Positions 26,840-37,303 of a DNA stretch of 64,000 nucleotides are shown piece after piece. Under the pieces are notes generated by a model. The model saw only the letters and a list, made by a program, of their open reading frames with translations, was not told the origin of the DNA and ran no database searches. This stretch comes from Planomicrobium stackebrandtii (GTDB lineage: Bacteria; Bacillota; Bacilli; Bacillales_A; Planococcaceae): NCBI RefSeq assembly GCF_030814955.1, contig NZ_JAUSWB010000008.1, forward strand, positions 62,001-126,000. The letters run 5' to 3'. The stretch's first letter is position 1. Every line of letters starts with the position of its first letter. A program made the translations under genes and the position numbers.

Positions 26840-27388
26840 TCAGCGGTTGGCATCGAAACAGGCGATGCCGAAACATATCGCCAATGCGCAGCGCTTCCGA
26901 TAAGCGGCAGATTTGAGCAGTTCCACCTCCTGTTTATGCGTCATAAAACCGCATTCCACCAAAATGGCCGGCATATGGGTGTCGCGAAGAACAGCAAAGT
27001 CTCCTCTTTTGACTCCGCGGTCTTTTCGGCCAGTCACCAAAACCAATGAACGTTGAACCGCCGATGCAAGCTCTTTTGTTGCTGCCTGCGGACGGCTGTA
27101 TGTGAAAGTTTCCAGGCCGTTTGCTGTATTGAAAGTCTGTCCGAAGGCATTTGCATGTATAGAAACAAACAAATCCACCTTCAAACGATTGGCGAGTGAG
27201 GTGCGTTCGTGAAGCGGGACATCCTGGTCGCTTTGATGGCTGAAAAAAACAGTATGGCCATCCAACAACAGCCGTTTTTTTGCCTCTTCGGCAACAGCCG
27301 AATTAAAATGGAATTCCCTTAACCTGCCATCCGGCGATCGCTTTCCTGGGGTGTCTGGTCCATGTCCGGCATCAATCATAATCTTCAT
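26840..27388 (-). CDS. N-acetylmuramoyl-L-alanine amidase (Amidase_3)
   Basis: Zinc amidase that cuts the bond between MurNAc and the peptide stem. The 182 aa are essentially one Amidase_3 domain: zinc ligands in IDAGHGPDTPG (His), LREFHFN (Glu) and VSIHANAFG (His), plus the catalytic Glu in LVECGFMTH. The start ATG 27388 follows AAGGAGG by 9 nt; longer versions lack a site. There is no signal peptide and no SPOR or SH3 wall-binding domain, as in CwlC-type mother-cell lysins, so how it reaches the wall is unclear. It is a single-gene unit. Confidence 0.88.
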   Translation of the reverse strand: MKIMIDAGHGPDTPGKRSPDGRLREFHFNSAVAEEAKKRLLLDGHTVFFSHQSDQDVPLHERTSLANRLKVDLFVSIHANAFGQTFNTANGLETFTYSRPQAATKELASAVQRSLVLVTGRKDRGVKRGDFAVLRDTHMPAILVECGFMTHKQEVELLKSAAYRKRCALAICFGIACFDANR

Positions 27389-27555
27389 TTTTGAAAACCT
27401 CCTTTTGCGTTCTATATAGATAGAGGGATAGGGAAAGGGGACAAAAATCTTCAAATATATTTTTTACATGTTAAAATAAGAGCAAACCGCATGCAAAAAG
27501 AACAACTTCGACGAAAATTCGAAATAATGTGTGGATAAGGAATGAGGGGTAACAA

Positions 27556-28482
27556 ATGGGACAAGTAACAACAAAACAAGTGATGGAAATGTTTGAGCTG
27601 GATCTGATCAGCGGTGAAGAAGGCATCGGACGCCATATTCCCATCAGTGACATTTCAAGACCCGGTTTGGAAATGGCCGGTTATTTCACTCACTATCCAG
27701 CAAATCGCGTGCAGCTGCTCGGAAAAACCGAGCTTTCTTTTTTTTCCATGCTATTACCGGAAGAACGCCTGGACCGCATGATGAAACTATGCACTGACGA
27801 TACACCGGCCATCATCGTCTCACATGGTGTTCCGGTTCCGGAAGAATTGGTTATCGCTTCAAGCAACCGGCATGTGCCGGTTATGACTACACCAATGTCA
27901 ACCACCCGGTTTTCCAGTTTGCTGACGAATTTTCTGGAAAGCCAATTGGCTCCAACAACAGCCGTTCACGGTGTGCTTGTTGATATTTATGGCGTTGGAG
28001 TGTTATTGACAGGGAAAAGCGGGGTCGGTAAAAGTGAAACGGCATTGGAGCTTGTCAAGAAAGGCCATCGACTTGTAGCGGATGATTGCGTGGAAATTCA
28101 TCAGGAAGGCGAGAATACATTGGTTGGCCATTCTCCTAAACTGATAGAGCACTTGCTTGAAATTCGGGGAGTTGGCATCATTGATATTATGACCTTGTTC
28201 GGAGCAAGCGCTATTCGAACTTTCAAGAGGATTTCCTTAGTGATTGATCTGGAGATTTGGGATCAGGATAAAACTTATGATCGGCTTGGACTGGAAGAAG
28301 AAAAGATGAAGATCATCGATACAGACTTGACGAAACTGACAATTCCGGTCCGTCCCGGGCGAAATTTATCCGTCATCATAGAAGTTGCTGCGATGAACTA
28401 CCGCCTGAAGCGTATGGGCATCAATGCCGCTGAAGAATTTTCAAAGCGTCTGAATGACGTAATTGCACAAGATACAAACTAA
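27556..28482 (+). CDS. hprK: HPr kinase/phosphorylase
   Basis: Bifunctional enzyme that phosphorylates HPr and Crh on Ser46 with ATP or PPi, and reverses this, controlling carbon catabolite repression. The 308 aa have the P-loop [14 protein letters not shown], the HPr-facing [11 protein letters not shown] and the signature [11 protein letters not shown]. It starts the conserved hprK-lgt-yvoD-ppaX-yvoF cluster. Its substrate Crh is encoded 16 kb downstream. The start ATG 27556 follows GAGGGG. Confidence 0.97.
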   Translation: MGQVTTKQVMEMFELDLISGEEGIGRHIPISDISRPGLEMAGYFTHYPANRVQLLGKTELSFFSMLLPEERLDRMMKLCTDDTPAIIVSHGVPVPEELVIASSNRHVPVMTTPMSTTRFSSLLTNFLESQLAPTTAVHGVLVDIYGVGVLLTGKSGVGKSETALELVKKGHRLVADDCVEIHQEGENTLVGHSPKLIEHLLEIRGVGIIDIMTLFGASAIRTFKRISLVIDLEIWDQDKTYDRLGLEEEKMKIIDTDLTKLTIPVRPGRNLSVIIEVAAMNYRLKRMGINAAEEFSKRLNDVIAQDTN

Positions 28483-28503
28483 GCGAATGGGAAGGTGCAC
28501 TAC

Positions 28504-29316
28504 ATGTTTTCTATGCTGGCTACAATAGACCCGGTCGCTTTTTCGCTCGGGCCACTTTCGGTACGGTGGTACGGTGTCATCATCGCTGCAGGAATTGTCA
28601 TTGCTTTTTTGGTGGGGCAGCGCGAGATGGTCAAACGGGGGCTGCATCCCGAATATTTAACTGATTTGCTGATTTGGGCGGTGCCGCTGGCGATTGTCGG
28701 CGCCCGCATTTATTATGTCGCGTTTGAGTGGGAACATTATAAAGACAATCTTGGCGAAGTCATTGCCATTTGGAATGGCGGGATCGCGATACATGGTGCA
28801 TTAATCGCTTCTGTAATCGTCGCTTATATATTTACAAAAAAACGCAATACGCCTTTTTTGAAAGTGGCAGATATATTGGCGCCCAGCATCCTTATCGGCC
28901 AAGCGATTGGCCGATGGGGCAATTTCATCAATCAGGAAGCACATGGCGGAGAAGTTTCTCGCATCTTCCTCGAGAATTTGTTCATACCTGATTGGATCAT
29001 CAATCACATGTACATAGACGGAGCTTACTACCATCCGACTTTCCTGTATGAATCCATGTGGAGCTTGGTTGGAATCATTATTCTCCTGCTGCTCCGGAAG
29101 GTCAATCTGGTACGCGGTGAAATGTTTTTCTTCTATATGATTTGGTATTCCATTGGCCGTTTCTATATCGAAGGCATGCGAACCGATAGCCTCTATGTGG
29201 TTGGCGAACTTCGTGCAGCTCAGCTGGTATCGGTTATTGCCATCATCATCGCAGTAGTATTGATCGTTTACCGCCGTGCGGCAATCAAAAACCCGCCGCA
29301 TTATAAAGACAAATAA
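28504..29316 (+). CDS. lgt: Prolipoprotein diacylglyceryl transferase
   Basis: Membrane enzyme that moves diacylglycerol from phosphatidylglycerol to the lipobox Cys of prelipoproteins. The 270-aa protein has about seven TM helices and the Lgt signature [13 protein letters not shown], with [13 protein letters not shown] before it and [17 protein letters not shown] after it. ATG 28504 is 9 nt after GGGAAGG; GTG 28495 abuts that site. The standard neighbour of hprK. Confidence 0.97.
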   Translation: MFSMLATIDPVAFSLGPLSVRWYGVIIAAGIVIAFLVGQREMVKRGLHPEYLTDLLIWAVPLAIVGARIYYVAFEWEHYKDNLGEVIAIWNGGIAIHGALIASVIVAYIFTKKRNTPFLKVADILAPSILIGQAIGRWGNFINQEAHGGEVSRIFLENLFIPDWIINHMYIDGAYYHPTFLYESMWSLVGIIILLLLRKVNLVRGEMFFFYMIWYSIGRFYIEGMRTDSLYVVGELRAAQLVSVIAIIIAVVLIVYRRAAIKNPPHYKDK

Positions 29317-29335
29317 CCAAGAAAAGAGCGATCAA

Positions 29336-30271
29336 ATGTCGACGTTAAGAAATGGATTAAAAGCAGGCTTGAAAACGACCTGGTCATTGGGAAAAATCAT
29401 CTTCCCGATTACCTTGCTCGTCACGATGCTTCAATATACGCCGGTTCTGCCTTTTATCATCGATTTGGTAGCGCCGGTTATGGGATTGTTCGGATTAAGC
29501 GGTGATGCAGCCATACCGCTGGTTCTCGGAAATGCGCTGAATCTTTATGCCGGAATTGCCGGGATCCTTTCACTGGAACTGACGGTCAAGGAAGTTTTCA
29601 TATTGGCCGTTATGCTGTCTTTCTCACACAATATCTTTATTGAAACCGGAGTTGCGCTGAAGGTAGGCGTCAAGTTATGGATCGTTTTGGTAGTCCGTTT
29701 TGGTCTTGCTGGATTGTCCGCGATTATCATTAACTTGTTGTGGAAAGGCGGCGGTGAAGTCGCGCAATACGGTTTTGCACCTGAAGCGGTTGCTGCACCG
29801 GAAAGCTGGATGGGTATTTTATTGATCGGACTTGAAAAAGCTTCATTTGGTGTTCTGCAACTGGCATTGATTGTCATTCCATTGATGATTATGATCCAAA
29901 TTTTAAAAGACAAACAATATTTGCAAAAGATATCAAATCTGCTGGGTCCTTTGACTCGCTTATTGGGTGTAGAAAAAAATGCCTCTTTGACACTTGCATC
30001 AGGACTGGTTTTTGGACTGGCGATGGGAGCAGGGGTTATGATTCAAGCGGTTCAGGAAGATGGCGTCAGCAAAAAGGATGCCACGTTGGTGTTCATATTC
30101 CTTGTTGCCTGCCATGCCATCGTGGAAGATACACTAATCTTCATCCCGCTTGGCATCCCGATATGGCCCCTGCTCGCGATTCGTGTTGTCACCGCACTGG
30201 TGCTGACCATCTTTGTTTCTTATATGTGGCGTAAAGCGGAAGAAAAACAGAAGGAAGTGGTTTCTACATGA
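29336..30271 (+). CDS. yvoD: YvoD-like Gate-domain (nucleoside recognition) membrane protein
   Basis: A 311-aa polytopic membrane protein with two Gate/nucleoside-recognition repeats: GDAAIPLVLGNALNLYAGIA in the first half and LASGLVFGLAMGAGVMIQAV in the second. Similar Gate repeats occur in spore maturation proteins SpmA/SpmB and in nucleoside transporters. Its place between lgt and ppaX is that of yvoD in B. subtilis. The start ATG 29336 follows GAAAAGAGCG; an upstream overlap with lgt is less likely. The substrate is unknown. Confidence 0.85.
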   Translation: MSTLRNGLKAGLKTTWSLGKIIFPITLLVTMLQYTPVLPFIIDLVAPVMGLFGLSGDAAIPLVLGNALNLYAGIAGILSLELTVKEVFILAVMLSFSHNIFIETGVALKVGVKLWIVLVVRFGLAGLSAIIINLLWKGGGEVAQYGFAPEAVAAPESWMGILLIGLEKASFGVLQLALIVIPLMIMIQILKDKQYLQKISNLLGPLTRLLGVEKNASLTLASGLVFGLAMGAGVMIQAVQEDGVSKKDATLVFIFLVACHAIVEDTLIFIPLGIPIWPLLAIRVVTALVLTIFVSYMWRKAEEKQKEVVST

Positions 30272-30924
30272 CGGTAAAACAGATTAATACTTTACTATTC
30301 GATTTTGATGGCACTTTGCTGGATACCAATGAATTAATTATCCAGACCTTCCTGTCCGTGTTGGGTGAACATTATCCGGGTCGTTTTGGACGCGAGGATG
30401 CTCTCCATTTTATCGGTCCATCACTGGAGCAGACATTTACAGCAATCGATCCGGAACGGGTGGAAGAGCTGACCGTTCAGTACCGTACCCTCAACCGAAT
30501 CATGCACGATGAGTTGGTTGAAGAATACGATGGTGTGGCAGAAACTTTGCGCCTTTTAAAAGCTCAAGGCTTAAAAATGGCGATTGTATCGACTAAAAGA
30601 AGCGAAACGATTCGCCATGGTTTAGACCTGATGGGCGTCGGTGACGTCTTTGACGTGCTGGTCGGCCTGGATCATGTAAGCAACCCAAAACCGGATCCGG
30701 AGCCTTTGCATTTGGCGTTAGAGCAATTGGGCGCATCGCACGATGAAGCATTGATGATCGGCGACAACTCGCATGATATCGAGGGCGGCAAAAATGCGGG
30801 TGTCCGGACAGCTGGCGTTGCCTGGACAGCAAAGGGCGAAGACTTTCTGGCCAGCTTTAATCCTGATTTCATGCTGCAGCATATCAGTGATTTGCTGGAA
30901 CTGACTAAAGAGGCTGCAAAATGA
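30268..30924 (+). CDS. ppaX: Pyrophosphatase PpaX
   Basis: HAD-superfamily hydrolase of 218 aa that removes the pyrophosphate made when HprK/P dephosphorylates HPr-Ser-P. HAD motif I is FDFDGTLLDTNE, motif II IVSTKRSET, motif III lies near NPKPDPEPL and motif IV is MIGDNSHDIEGGKNAG. It overlaps yvoD by 4 nt (ATGA), and yvoF overlaps it by 4 nt. The genomic link with hprK supports the specific name. Confidence 0.93.
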   Translation: MTVKQINTLLFDFDGTLLDTNELIIQTFLSVLGEHYPGRFGREDALHFIGPSLEQTFTAIDPERVEELTVQYRTLNRIMHDELVEEYDGVAETLRLLKAQGLKMAIVSTKRSETIRHGLDLMGVGDVFDVLVGLDHVSNPKPDPEPLHLALEQLGASHDEALMIGDNSHDIEGGKNAGVRTAGVAWTAKGEDFLASFNPDFMLQHISDLLELTKEAAK

Positions 30925-31433
30925 GAAACACCCAACGCCATTTTGTGGAAGGCCCCAATTCGCTTTGGCATATCTACAAAACTGTACCTTTTTGGAAGGT
31001 CGCCAAAAACTTTTTGGTGATCCAGACAGCTAGATATACACCGTTTTTGCCGATGAAAAACTGGATGTACAAAGCTTTTCTTAAAATGAAAATCGGAGAG
31101 CATTCTTCTTTTGCATTGATGGTCATGCCGGACGTCATGTTTCCGGAACGGATTACGGTCGGCAAAAATTCGGTGATTGGCTATAATACGACAATTCTTG
31201 CCCATGAATATTTAATAGATGAATACCGGCTCGGCGATGTGGTTATCGGAGACCGCGTCATGATCGGAGCAAACACCACGATTTTGCCCGGCATCACCAT
31301 CGGAAACGGCGCCATTGTTTCCGCTGCCACGCTCGTCCATAAAGATGTGCCAGCTGGAGCTTTTGTCGGCGGAAATCCGATGAGCATCATCTTTACAGCT
31401 GAACAAATGGCAGAGCGCCAAGCAAAATCCTGA
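30921..31433 (+). CDS. yvoF: YvoF-like hexapeptide-repeat acyltransferase
   Basis: A 170-aa left-handed beta-helix acyltransferase of the LacA/Maa type. Hexapeptide repeats run through VGKNSVIGYNTTILAHEYLI, then VVIGDRVMIGANTTILPGIT and IGNGAIVSAATLV, ending with the typical PAGAFVGGNP. It probably acetylates a small hydroxylated substrate, which is unknown. It is the last gene of the hprK cluster, and a terminator hairpin includes its stop codon. Confidence 0.88.
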   Translation: MRNTQRHFVEGPNSLWHIYKTVPFWKVAKNFLVIQTARYTPFLPMKNWMYKAFLKMKIGEHSSFALMVMPDVMFPERITVGKNSVIGYNTTILAHEYLIDEYRLGDVVIGDRVMIGANTTILPGITIGNGAIVSAATLVHKDVPAGAFVGGNPMSIIFTAEQMAERQAKS

Positions 31434-31458
31434 AAGCCTGTGCTTTCAGGATTTTTTT
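31427..31458 (+). terminator. yvoF terminator
   Basis: Perfect 11-bp stem ATCCTGAAAGC/GCTTTCAGGAT, 4-nt loop, then TTTTTT. The stop codon of yvoF lies in the left arm. Confidence 0.92.
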
Positions 31459-31470
31459 CGAGTATATCTC

Positions 31471-31500
31471 TTGACGATGGGTGGAAAAATGCGCTAAAAT
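31471..31500 (+). promoter_or_regulatory. his operon promoter
   Basis: TTGACG (31471-31476), an 18-nt spacer and TAAAAT (31495-31500), 62 nt before hisZ. I see no T-box or attenuator in the short leader. Confidence 0.72.
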
Positions 31501-31562
31501 AAATATTACTTCACCACATTAGCGAACTAAAGTAAAATAACCAATATTAGGGAGTTTTATGG

Positions 31563-32720
31563 ATGACCATACAAATGTTTGAAAAACCGTTAGGCATGAG
31601 AGACGATTTCCCATTTATCGCAAAAAAGAAAGCGGAGCTCCGGGCAAGCGGGACCTCCATTATTCAACAGGCAGGCTATGACCTGCTGCAGACGCCAACT
31701 TTGGAATACTATGAAACGATCGGCAAAATTTCGGCAATTGCTGATAATGCCTTATTCAAATTATTGGACAGCCAAGGTGAAACTTTGGTTTTGCGCCCAG
31801 ATATGACTTCCCCAATCGCGCGGATTGCCGCATCAAAGCTATTGAAAGAAAAGATGCCAGTGAGACTTGGCTATTATTCTAACGTCTTTCGCGCCCAGAA
31901 GCGTGAAGGCGGCCGTCCAGCTGAATTCGAACAGATGGGCGTCGAACTGATCGGTGATGATTCTTTATATGCCGATGCAGAAGTCATCATTTTGGCCTGG
32001 AATGTCTTAAAGAAACTCGATATTAAATCGAGTCGTTTTGTAATCGGCCACACGCAATTGCTGCAGCTGATCCTGCAGGATTTCGGATTGGATTCGGAGC
32101 AGATTGAAAAAGTGCACGCCACTTTTGTTTCAAAAAACAGTGTCGGCTTCGAAAGCTTAGCCAATCAATTGCCGATCGAGCCATCACGCCGGGAATCTTT
32201 CATTGGATTGATGTCAACGTCTACTGTCGAAGAATGGCAGCAATGGATCGACCCTCACAACGCGAAACAAAATTCTTTGTTTGAAGACATGAAGAAATTG
32301 AAAAAAATATTGGATCGCAGCGGCTTGTCCGACGCGATTACCTATGACTTATCATTTAATAGCCACATGACCTACTACACCGGATTGGTGTTTGAAGTAT
32401 ATGGAGCAGGCAGCGGCTTTTCACTCGGCAACGGGGGACGCTATGACGGTCTTATGAAGCAATTTGGGCTGCAGGTGGGCGCAACGGGCTTCGGGCTTCG
32501 TGTCGACCGTCTGCTGGAAATCATCTCTGCTGTTCCAGAGCAGGAAAATCATACCTTGATCCTCTTTGATGAACTGAGTGAAGACAAGGCGTTTGACGAA
32601 GCACAGAAACTTCGCGAACAGGGAGTCCGGGTTACATTGCAATTTGCGCCAGCCGTCTTGGCTGTCGATAGATTCAGCGGGCTGTTTAGCAAGGTTCTAC
32701 GAATGGAAGGTGCTAACTAA
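31563..32720 (+). CDS. hisZ: ATP phosphoribosyltransferase regulatory subunit
   Basis: Histidyl-tRNA-synthetase-like subunit (385 aa) that forms a hetero-octamer with the short HisG and carries feedback control by histidine. HisRS-like motifs are visible: [38 protein letters not shown] and [12 protein letters not shown]. It lacks the anticodon-binding domain, as HisZ does. It is the first gene of the hisZGDBHAFI operon, read after GGGAG. The stop overlaps the hisG start (TAATG). Confidence 0.96.
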   Translation: MTIQMFEKPLGMRDDFPFIAKKKAELRASGTSIIQQAGYDLLQTPTLEYYETIGKISAIADNALFKLLDSQGETLVLRPDMTSPIARIAASKLLKEKMPVRLGYYSNVFRAQKREGGRPAEFEQMGVELIGDDSLYADAEVIILAWNVLKKLDIKSSRFVIGHTQLLQLILQDFGLDSEQIEKVHATFVSKNSVGFESLANQLPIEPSRRESFIGLMSTSTVEEWQQWIDPHNAKQNSLFEDMKKLKKILDRSGLSDAITYDLSFNSHMTYYTGLVFEVYGAGSGFSLGNGGRYDGLMKQFGLQVGATGFGLRVDRLLEIISAVPEQENHTLILFDELSEDKAFDEAQKLREQGVRVTLQFAPAVLAVDRFSGLFSKVLRMEGAN

Positions 32721-33346
32721 TGGATGCATTAACGATTGCAATGCCCAAGGGGCGAATATTTGAAGAAGCATATGAACTATTGGTAAAGGCAGGCTATGAC
32801 TTGCCAAAAGAACTGGACGATTCGCGTAAGCTGATTGTCGAAGCGCCAAATGAAAATATCCGCTTTATCCTGTCCAAGCCGATGGATGTTCCAGCCTATG
32901 TAGAACATGGGGTGGCAGATATCGGAATCGCCGGAAAAGACGTTATGCTAGAGCACGACCGGGATGTCTACGAACTATTGGATCTTGGCATCAGCCGCTG
33001 CTATATTGCTACAGCCGGAATGCCGGACACGCCAATGAATGAAGTGACGCCGCGTGTAGCGACCAAATACCCGAAAGTGGCTTCGCACTATTATAGAGGC
33101 AAAGGCGAACAAGTCGAAATCATCGAGTTGAACGGTTCGATTGAACTGGCGCCGATGATCGGCTTGGCCGATCGCATTGTGGATATCGTCTCAACCGGAA
33201 AAACCTTGAAAGAAAATGGCTTGGTCGAATATGAAAAAATTGTCGATATCACATCGCGTTTGATCGCCAATCCGGTAAGCTATCGCCTGAAACAGAAACG
33301 GATTACGGAGTTGGTTGAAAAATTACGAAAGCAGGCGAGCTTATGA
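32720..33346 (+). CDS. hisG: ATP phosphoribosyltransferase, short form
   Basis: Catalyses the first step of histidine synthesis, joining PRPP and ATP. At 208 aa it is the short form without the regulatory C-terminal domain and therefore needs HisZ, encoded just upstream. Motifs: [27 protein letters not shown] and the PRPP loop [16 protein letters not shown]. It overlaps hisZ by 1 nt and hisD by 4 nt. Confidence 0.97.
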   Translation: MDALTIAMPKGRIFEEAYELLVKAGYDLPKELDDSRKLIVEAPNENIRFILSKPMDVPAYVEHGVADIGIAGKDVMLEHDRDVYELLDLGISRCYIATAGMPDTPMNEVTPRVATKYPKVASHYYRGKGEQVEIIELNGSIELAPMIGLADRIVDIVSTGKTLKENGLVEYEKIVDITSRLIANPVSYRLKQKRITELVEKLRKQASL

Positions 33347-34626
33347 AAGTGACTCGTTTATCAGCGGGAATCTCAATCAGAAGAACGATTGCAGAAGGAA
33401 CCGGCCAGCAGCTTGCGGCAGTTAGAGACATCATCCAGGACGTACGGGATAATGGAGACCAGGCAATGTTCCGCTATGCAGAGAAATGGGATAGAGCAAA
33501 ACTGTCTTCACTGCGTGTAACAGATGAAGAAATCGCTCAGGCAGTCAATCGTTTTGACAGCCAATTGCTGGGGGATTTGACGGAAGCGGCAACGAATATC
33601 CGCCGCTACCACGAAAGCCAGCAGCAGCAGGGCTACCGGCAGGACAGTGATGATGGCTCATATGTAGCGCAACGCGTCACGGCCATCGAATCCGCTGGGC
33701 TCTATGTGCCGGGCGGAACTGCTGCTTATCCATCGTCCGTATTGATGAATGTCATTCCGGCTCAAGTCGCAGGCGTTTCGCGCATCGTGCTAATTTCGCC
33801 TCCAGGCAAAGATGGCACATTGTCGGATGGCGTTTTGGCATCGGCTCATATTTTGGGCATTACGGAAGTTTACAAATCGGGCGGTGCCCAGGCAATTGCG
33901 GCTTTGGCCTATGGCACAGAGTCTATTGCGCCGGTCGATAAAATTACCGGACCAGGCAATATTTTCGTGGCTTTAGCAAAACGAGAAGTTAATGGGGATG
34001 TCGCGATCGACATGATTGCTGGACCGAGTGAAATAGCCATCATTGCCGATGATTCTGCATATGCCGATGAAGTGGCTGCGGATTTACTGTCACAAGCAGA
34101 ACACGATCCCTTGGCCAGTGCAGTGTTGCTGACGGCCAGCGAAGGATTGGCGGATGCTGTGTCAAAAGAAGTGGAGCGTCAACTGGCAGCTTTGCCGCGT
34201 CAAGCGATTGCCAGTCCCGCAATTGCGGATCATGGCATGATTTATTTGGGCGATACGCTGGAAGAGCTGATCGAAGCCGCCAACCAATTGGCTCCAGAGC
34301 ATCTGGAAATCATGACGGAGGATGCAGAGGCGGTAGCGGACAAAATCCGCCATGCCGGTGCCATCTTTATCGGCCGCTATTCGTCCGAACCAATCGGTGA
34401 TTATTTTGCGGGCACCAATCATGTTTTGCCGACCAACAGCACGGCACGCTTCTCAAGTGCTTTATCTGTATATGACTTTGTTAAACGAACAAGTATTATA
34501 CGCTACAGCGAACAAGCCTGGAACACCAATAAAGAAAAAATCGCTCGTCTGGCACGCCTTGAAGGCTTAGAAGGCCATGCACGTGCAGTCGAATCGCGTT
34601 CGTGGGAAAAGGGGAATGGACAATGA
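33343..34626 (+). CDS. hisD: Histidinol dehydrogenase
   Basis: Zinc- and NAD-dependent enzyme that oxidises histidinol to histidine in two steps, the last reactions of the pathway. The 427 aa show [42 protein letters not shown], the metal-site segment LLSQAEHDP and GTNHVLPT. It overlaps hisG (ATGA) and hisB (ATGA). Confidence 0.97.
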   Translation: MKVTRLSAGISIRRTIAEGTGQQLAAVRDIIQDVRDNGDQAMFRYAEKWDRAKLSSLRVTDEEIAQAVNRFDSQLLGDLTEAATNIRRYHESQQQQGYRQDSDDGSYVAQRVTAIESAGLYVPGGTAAYPSSVLMNVIPAQVAGVSRIVLISPPGKDGTLSDGVLASAHILGITEVYKSGGAQAIAALAYGTESIAPVDKITGPGNIFVALAKREVNGDVAIDMIAGPSEIAIIADDSAYADEVAADLLSQAEHDPLASAVLLTASEGLADAVSKEVERQLAALPRQAIASPAIADHGMIYLGDTLEELIEAANQLAPEHLEIMTEDAEAVADKIRHAGAIFIGRYSSEPIGDYFAGTNHVLPTNSTARFSSALSVYDFVKRTSIIRYSEQAWNTNKEKIARLARLEGLEGHARAVESRSWEKGNGQ

Positions 34627-35210
34627 GACAAGCTGAAATCAAACGAAATACCAATGAAACCAAAATAGCGATCAACTTTTCCTTGGATGGAGAAGGCAAA
34701 TCGGTGATCGATACCGGCGTTCCGTTCATGGACCACATGCTCGATTTGTTCATCAAGCACGGCTTGTTTGACGGCAACATCCAAGCAGATGGCGATACTC
34801 ATATTGATGACCACCATACGACTGAAGACATTGGCATCGTGCTTGGCCAGGCAGTTAAAGAGGCTCTTGGCGATAAAAAAGGCATCCGCCGTTACGGCAA
34901 CGCTTTTGTGCCGATGGACGACGCGCTGGCACAAGTGGTCATTGACTGTTCAAACCGGCCGCATCTGGAATTCCGCTGCGAGCTGCCGAACGAAAAAGTA
35001 GGTACCTTCGATACTGAATTGGTCCATGAATTTCTATGGAAGTTTGCGCTCGAATCCCGCATGAATGTTCATGTCATCGTCCATTACGGAAAAAATACGC
35101 ATCACATCATTGAAGCAGTATTTAAGGCATTGGCACGGGCACTGGATGAAGCAACAAGCATCGATCCTCGCGTTAAAGGAGTACCGTCAACGAAGGGGCT
35201 GTTAACATGA
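34623..35210 (+). CDS. hisB: Imidazoleglycerol-phosphate dehydratase
   Basis: Manganese-dependent dehydratase, 195 aa. Metal-binding His/Glu motifs DHHTTEDIGIVLGQ and HIIEAVFKALARAL are present, and VPFMDHMLDLFIKHG lies near the N-terminus. It is monofunctional: there is no histidinol-phosphatase domain, so that activity must be encoded elsewhere. The start ATG 34623 overlaps the hisD stop; a longer frame from 34602 is not needed. Confidence 0.97.
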   Translation: MRQAEIKRNTNETKIAINFSLDGEGKSVIDTGVPFMDHMLDLFIKHGLFDGNIQADGDTHIDDHHTTEDIGIVLGQAVKEALGDKKGIRRYGNAFVPMDDALAQVVIDCSNRPHLEFRCELPNEKVGTFDTELVHEFLWKFALESRMNVHVIVHYGKNTHHIIEAVFKALARALDEATSIDPRVKGVPSTKGLLT

Positions 35211-35836
35211 TCATTGGCATCATCGATTACGGCATGGGCAATTTGTTTAGCGTCGAGCAGGCCTTGAAGAAACTGGAATGCACGGTCATCATCTCGGACG
35301 ATCCGTCTGTCCTGCTGGAAGCAGAAGCAATTCTTCTTCCAGGCGTTGGCGCTTTTCCCGATGCGATGGAATTGCTGAATCAAAAAGGGCTTTCGGAATT
35401 TATCCAATCGCTGCCCGAGAAAAACATTCCGCTTATGGGAATCTGCCTTGGCATGCAGTTATTATACGAAGACAGCTCGGAAGTAAAGCCTACTAAAGGA
35501 CTTGGCTTGTTGACCGGACAAATCCGCCGTTTTGAAAAAGGCGAGCACCGGATTCCGCATATGGGCTGGAACCGGCTTGAATTTTCGCATGTGCCATACT
35601 GGTTGGATGAGGTATTGAGCGATACCCATGTCTATTTTGTCCACTCCTTTTTGGCGGTCAATACAAAAGATGAGGAAGTTTGGGGAACTGCAAGCTACGC
35701 AAATCACGATGTTCCCGGAGTGGTTGGCAATGGGCTGATTACGGGCATGCAGTTTCATCCGGAAAAATCAGGCGATTTCGGCCATTATTTACTAGAGCAG
35801 TGGATTGCGAATGTCAGGAGGAACCTACATGACTAA
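35207..35836 (+). CDS. hisH: Imidazole glycerol phosphate synthase, glutaminase subunit
   Basis: Class I glutamine amidotransferase (209 aa) that feeds ammonia to HisF. The nucleophile Cys is in GICLGMQLLYE and the catalytic His/Glu in GMQFHPEKSG. It overlaps hisB by 4 nt and hisA by 8 nt. Confidence 0.97.
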   Translation: MIIGIIDYGMGNLFSVEQALKKLECTVIISDDPSVLLEAEAILLPGVGAFPDAMELLNQKGLSEFIQSLPEKNIPLMGICLGMQLLYEDSSEVKPTKGLGLLTGQIRRFEKGEHRIPHMGWNRLEFSHVPYWLDEVLSDTHVYFVHSFLAVNTKDEEVWGTASYANHDVPGVVGNGLITGMQFHPEKSGDFGHYLLEQWIANVRRNLHD

Positions 35837-36557
35837 GTTTCAAATTTACCCCGCCATCGATTTGCGGGACGGCAAATGCGTGCGCCTTTTCCAGGGAGAT
35901 TATGCCCAGGAAACCATCTACGGTGATTCACCGGTCGACATGGCAAGAAAATTCGTAGAAGCCGGTGCACAGTGGATACATATGGTCGATTTGGATGGCG
36001 CTAAAGACGGTATACGGATTAATGACCAAGTAGTCATTGAAGCAGCTAAGCTCGGTGCCAAAGTACAGGTAGGCGGAGGGATCCGGACTCGTGAAGACAT
36101 TGAGCATTATTTGTCGAACGGCGTTGCACGCGTCATTATCGGCAGCCTCGCTATCCGCAACCCGGAGCTTGCGGTGTCGTTCATTGAAGAATTTGGCCCT
36201 GACCGGATCGTCATTGGCATTGATGCAAAAAACGGCATGGCCGCAACCGAAGGCTGGATTGAGACTTCAGGGCAAGCGGCGACCGAAGTGGCAAATTATT
36301 TTGCTGCTAAAGGGGCCAAGCATTTTATCTATACAGACATTGCAACGGACGGCACGTTAGCCGGGCCGAATATCGAAGCCAATCAAGCGTTGGCTGATTC
36401 TGAAGACGCACAAGTCATCGTCTCCGGCGGCATCGGTTCACTGGCAGACGTCCGGAATGTAAAAGAGGCATCTACCCACAGCAATATTGCGGGTGTTATC
36501 ATAGGAAAAGCCCTGTACGAAAAACGCTTTACCCTGGAGGAGGCCTTGTCATGCTGA
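35829..36557 (+). CDS. hisA: ProFAR isomerase HisA
   Basis: TIM-barrel isomerase (242 aa) that opens the ribose ring of ProFAR. The N-terminus [19 protein letters not shown] carries the catalytic Asp, and the two phosphate sites are [11 protein letters not shown] and [10 protein letters not shown]. The start ATG 35829 follows AGGAGG; 35805 lacks a site. It overlaps hisH and hisF. Confidence 0.97.
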   Translation: MTKFQIYPAIDLRDGKCVRLFQGDYAQETIYGDSPVDMARKFVEAGAQWIHMVDLDGAKDGIRINDQVVIEAAKLGAKVQVGGGIRTREDIEHYLSNGVARVIIGSLAIRNPELAVSFIEEFGPDRIVIGIDAKNGMAATEGWIETSGQAATEVANYFAAKGAKHFIYTDIATDGTLAGPNIEANQALADSEDAQVIVSGGIGSLADVRNVKEASTHSNIAGVIIGKALYEKRFTLEEALSC

Positions 36558-37303
36558 CCAAACGCATCATTCCGTGTTTAGATGTTAAAGAAGGGCGCGT
36601 TGTCAAAGGCGTCAGCTTCGTTTCGCTGCGTGACGCGGGAGATCCTGTTGAACTGGCCCGCTTCTACGACAAGCAAGGAGCGGACGAATTGGTGTTTTTG
36701 GACATCTCAGCTTCTCATGAAGGCAAAGAAACCATGGTTGAAGTGGTCAAAATCGTAGCGACAGAGCTTTCGATCCCCTTTACAGTAGGCGGCGGAATCC
36801 GGAGTCTGGACGACATGAAACGCATGCTGCGTGCCGGTGCCGATAAGGTATCGCTGAATACAGCGGCACTTGACCGTCCGGAACTGATCAAAGAAGGAGC
36901 GGACTTTTTCGGTTCCCAGTGCATCGTAGTGGCCATTGATGCTAAACGAACCGGCGACGGTTGGGACGTCTATACACATGGCGGGCGCAACAAAACCGAA
37001 TGGGATGCCATTGAATGGGCGAAAAAGAGCGTGGAGCTTGGAGCCGGCGAATTGCTGTTGACGAGCATGGATAAAGACGGCTCGAAAGACGGGTTTGACC
37101 TGGAGCTGACCCAAGCAGTGCGTGAAGCGGTGGAAGTACCGGTCATTGCCAGCGGCGGAGCAGGCAACAAAGAGCATTTTAGCGAAGTCTTTAAAACGGT
37201 GGATGCTGATGCTGCATTGGCCGCTTCCATTTTCCATTACAAAGAAACCAGCGTAGCTGAAGTAAAAGAGTATTTGCGTAAAGAAGGAGTGAATGTCCGA
37301 TGA
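36551..37303 (+). CDS. hisF: Imidazole glycerol phosphate synthase, cyclase subunit
   Basis: TIM-barrel cyclase (250 aa) that makes IGP and AICAR from PRFAR using ammonia from HisH. It begins [19 protein letters not shown] with the catalytic Asp; the second Asp lies in [15 protein letters not shown]. The phosphate sites are [11 protein letters not shown] and [11 protein letters not shown]. Confidence 0.97.
   Translation: MLTKRIIPCLDVKEGRVVKGVSFVSLRDAGDPVELARFYDKQGADELVFLDISASHEGKETMVEVVKIVATELSIPFTVGGGIRSLDDMKRMLRAGADKVSLNTAALDRPELIKEGADFFGSQCIVVAIDAKRTGDGWDVYTHGGRNKTEWDAIEWAKKSVELGAGELLLTSMDKDGSKDGFDLELTQAVREAVEVPVIASGGAGNKEHFSEVFKTVDADAALAASIFHYKETSVAEVKEYLRKEGVNVR

Noticed and set aside
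27490..27545. Inverted repeat TTCGACGAAAATTCGAA before hprK as an operator
   Set aside because: The arms are only 4 bp and the sequence is AT-rich; no known regulator motif fits.
31500..31562. T-box or attenuator ahead of hisZ
   Set aside because: The leader is only about 60 nt and lacks the T-box motif and any terminator/antiterminator pair.
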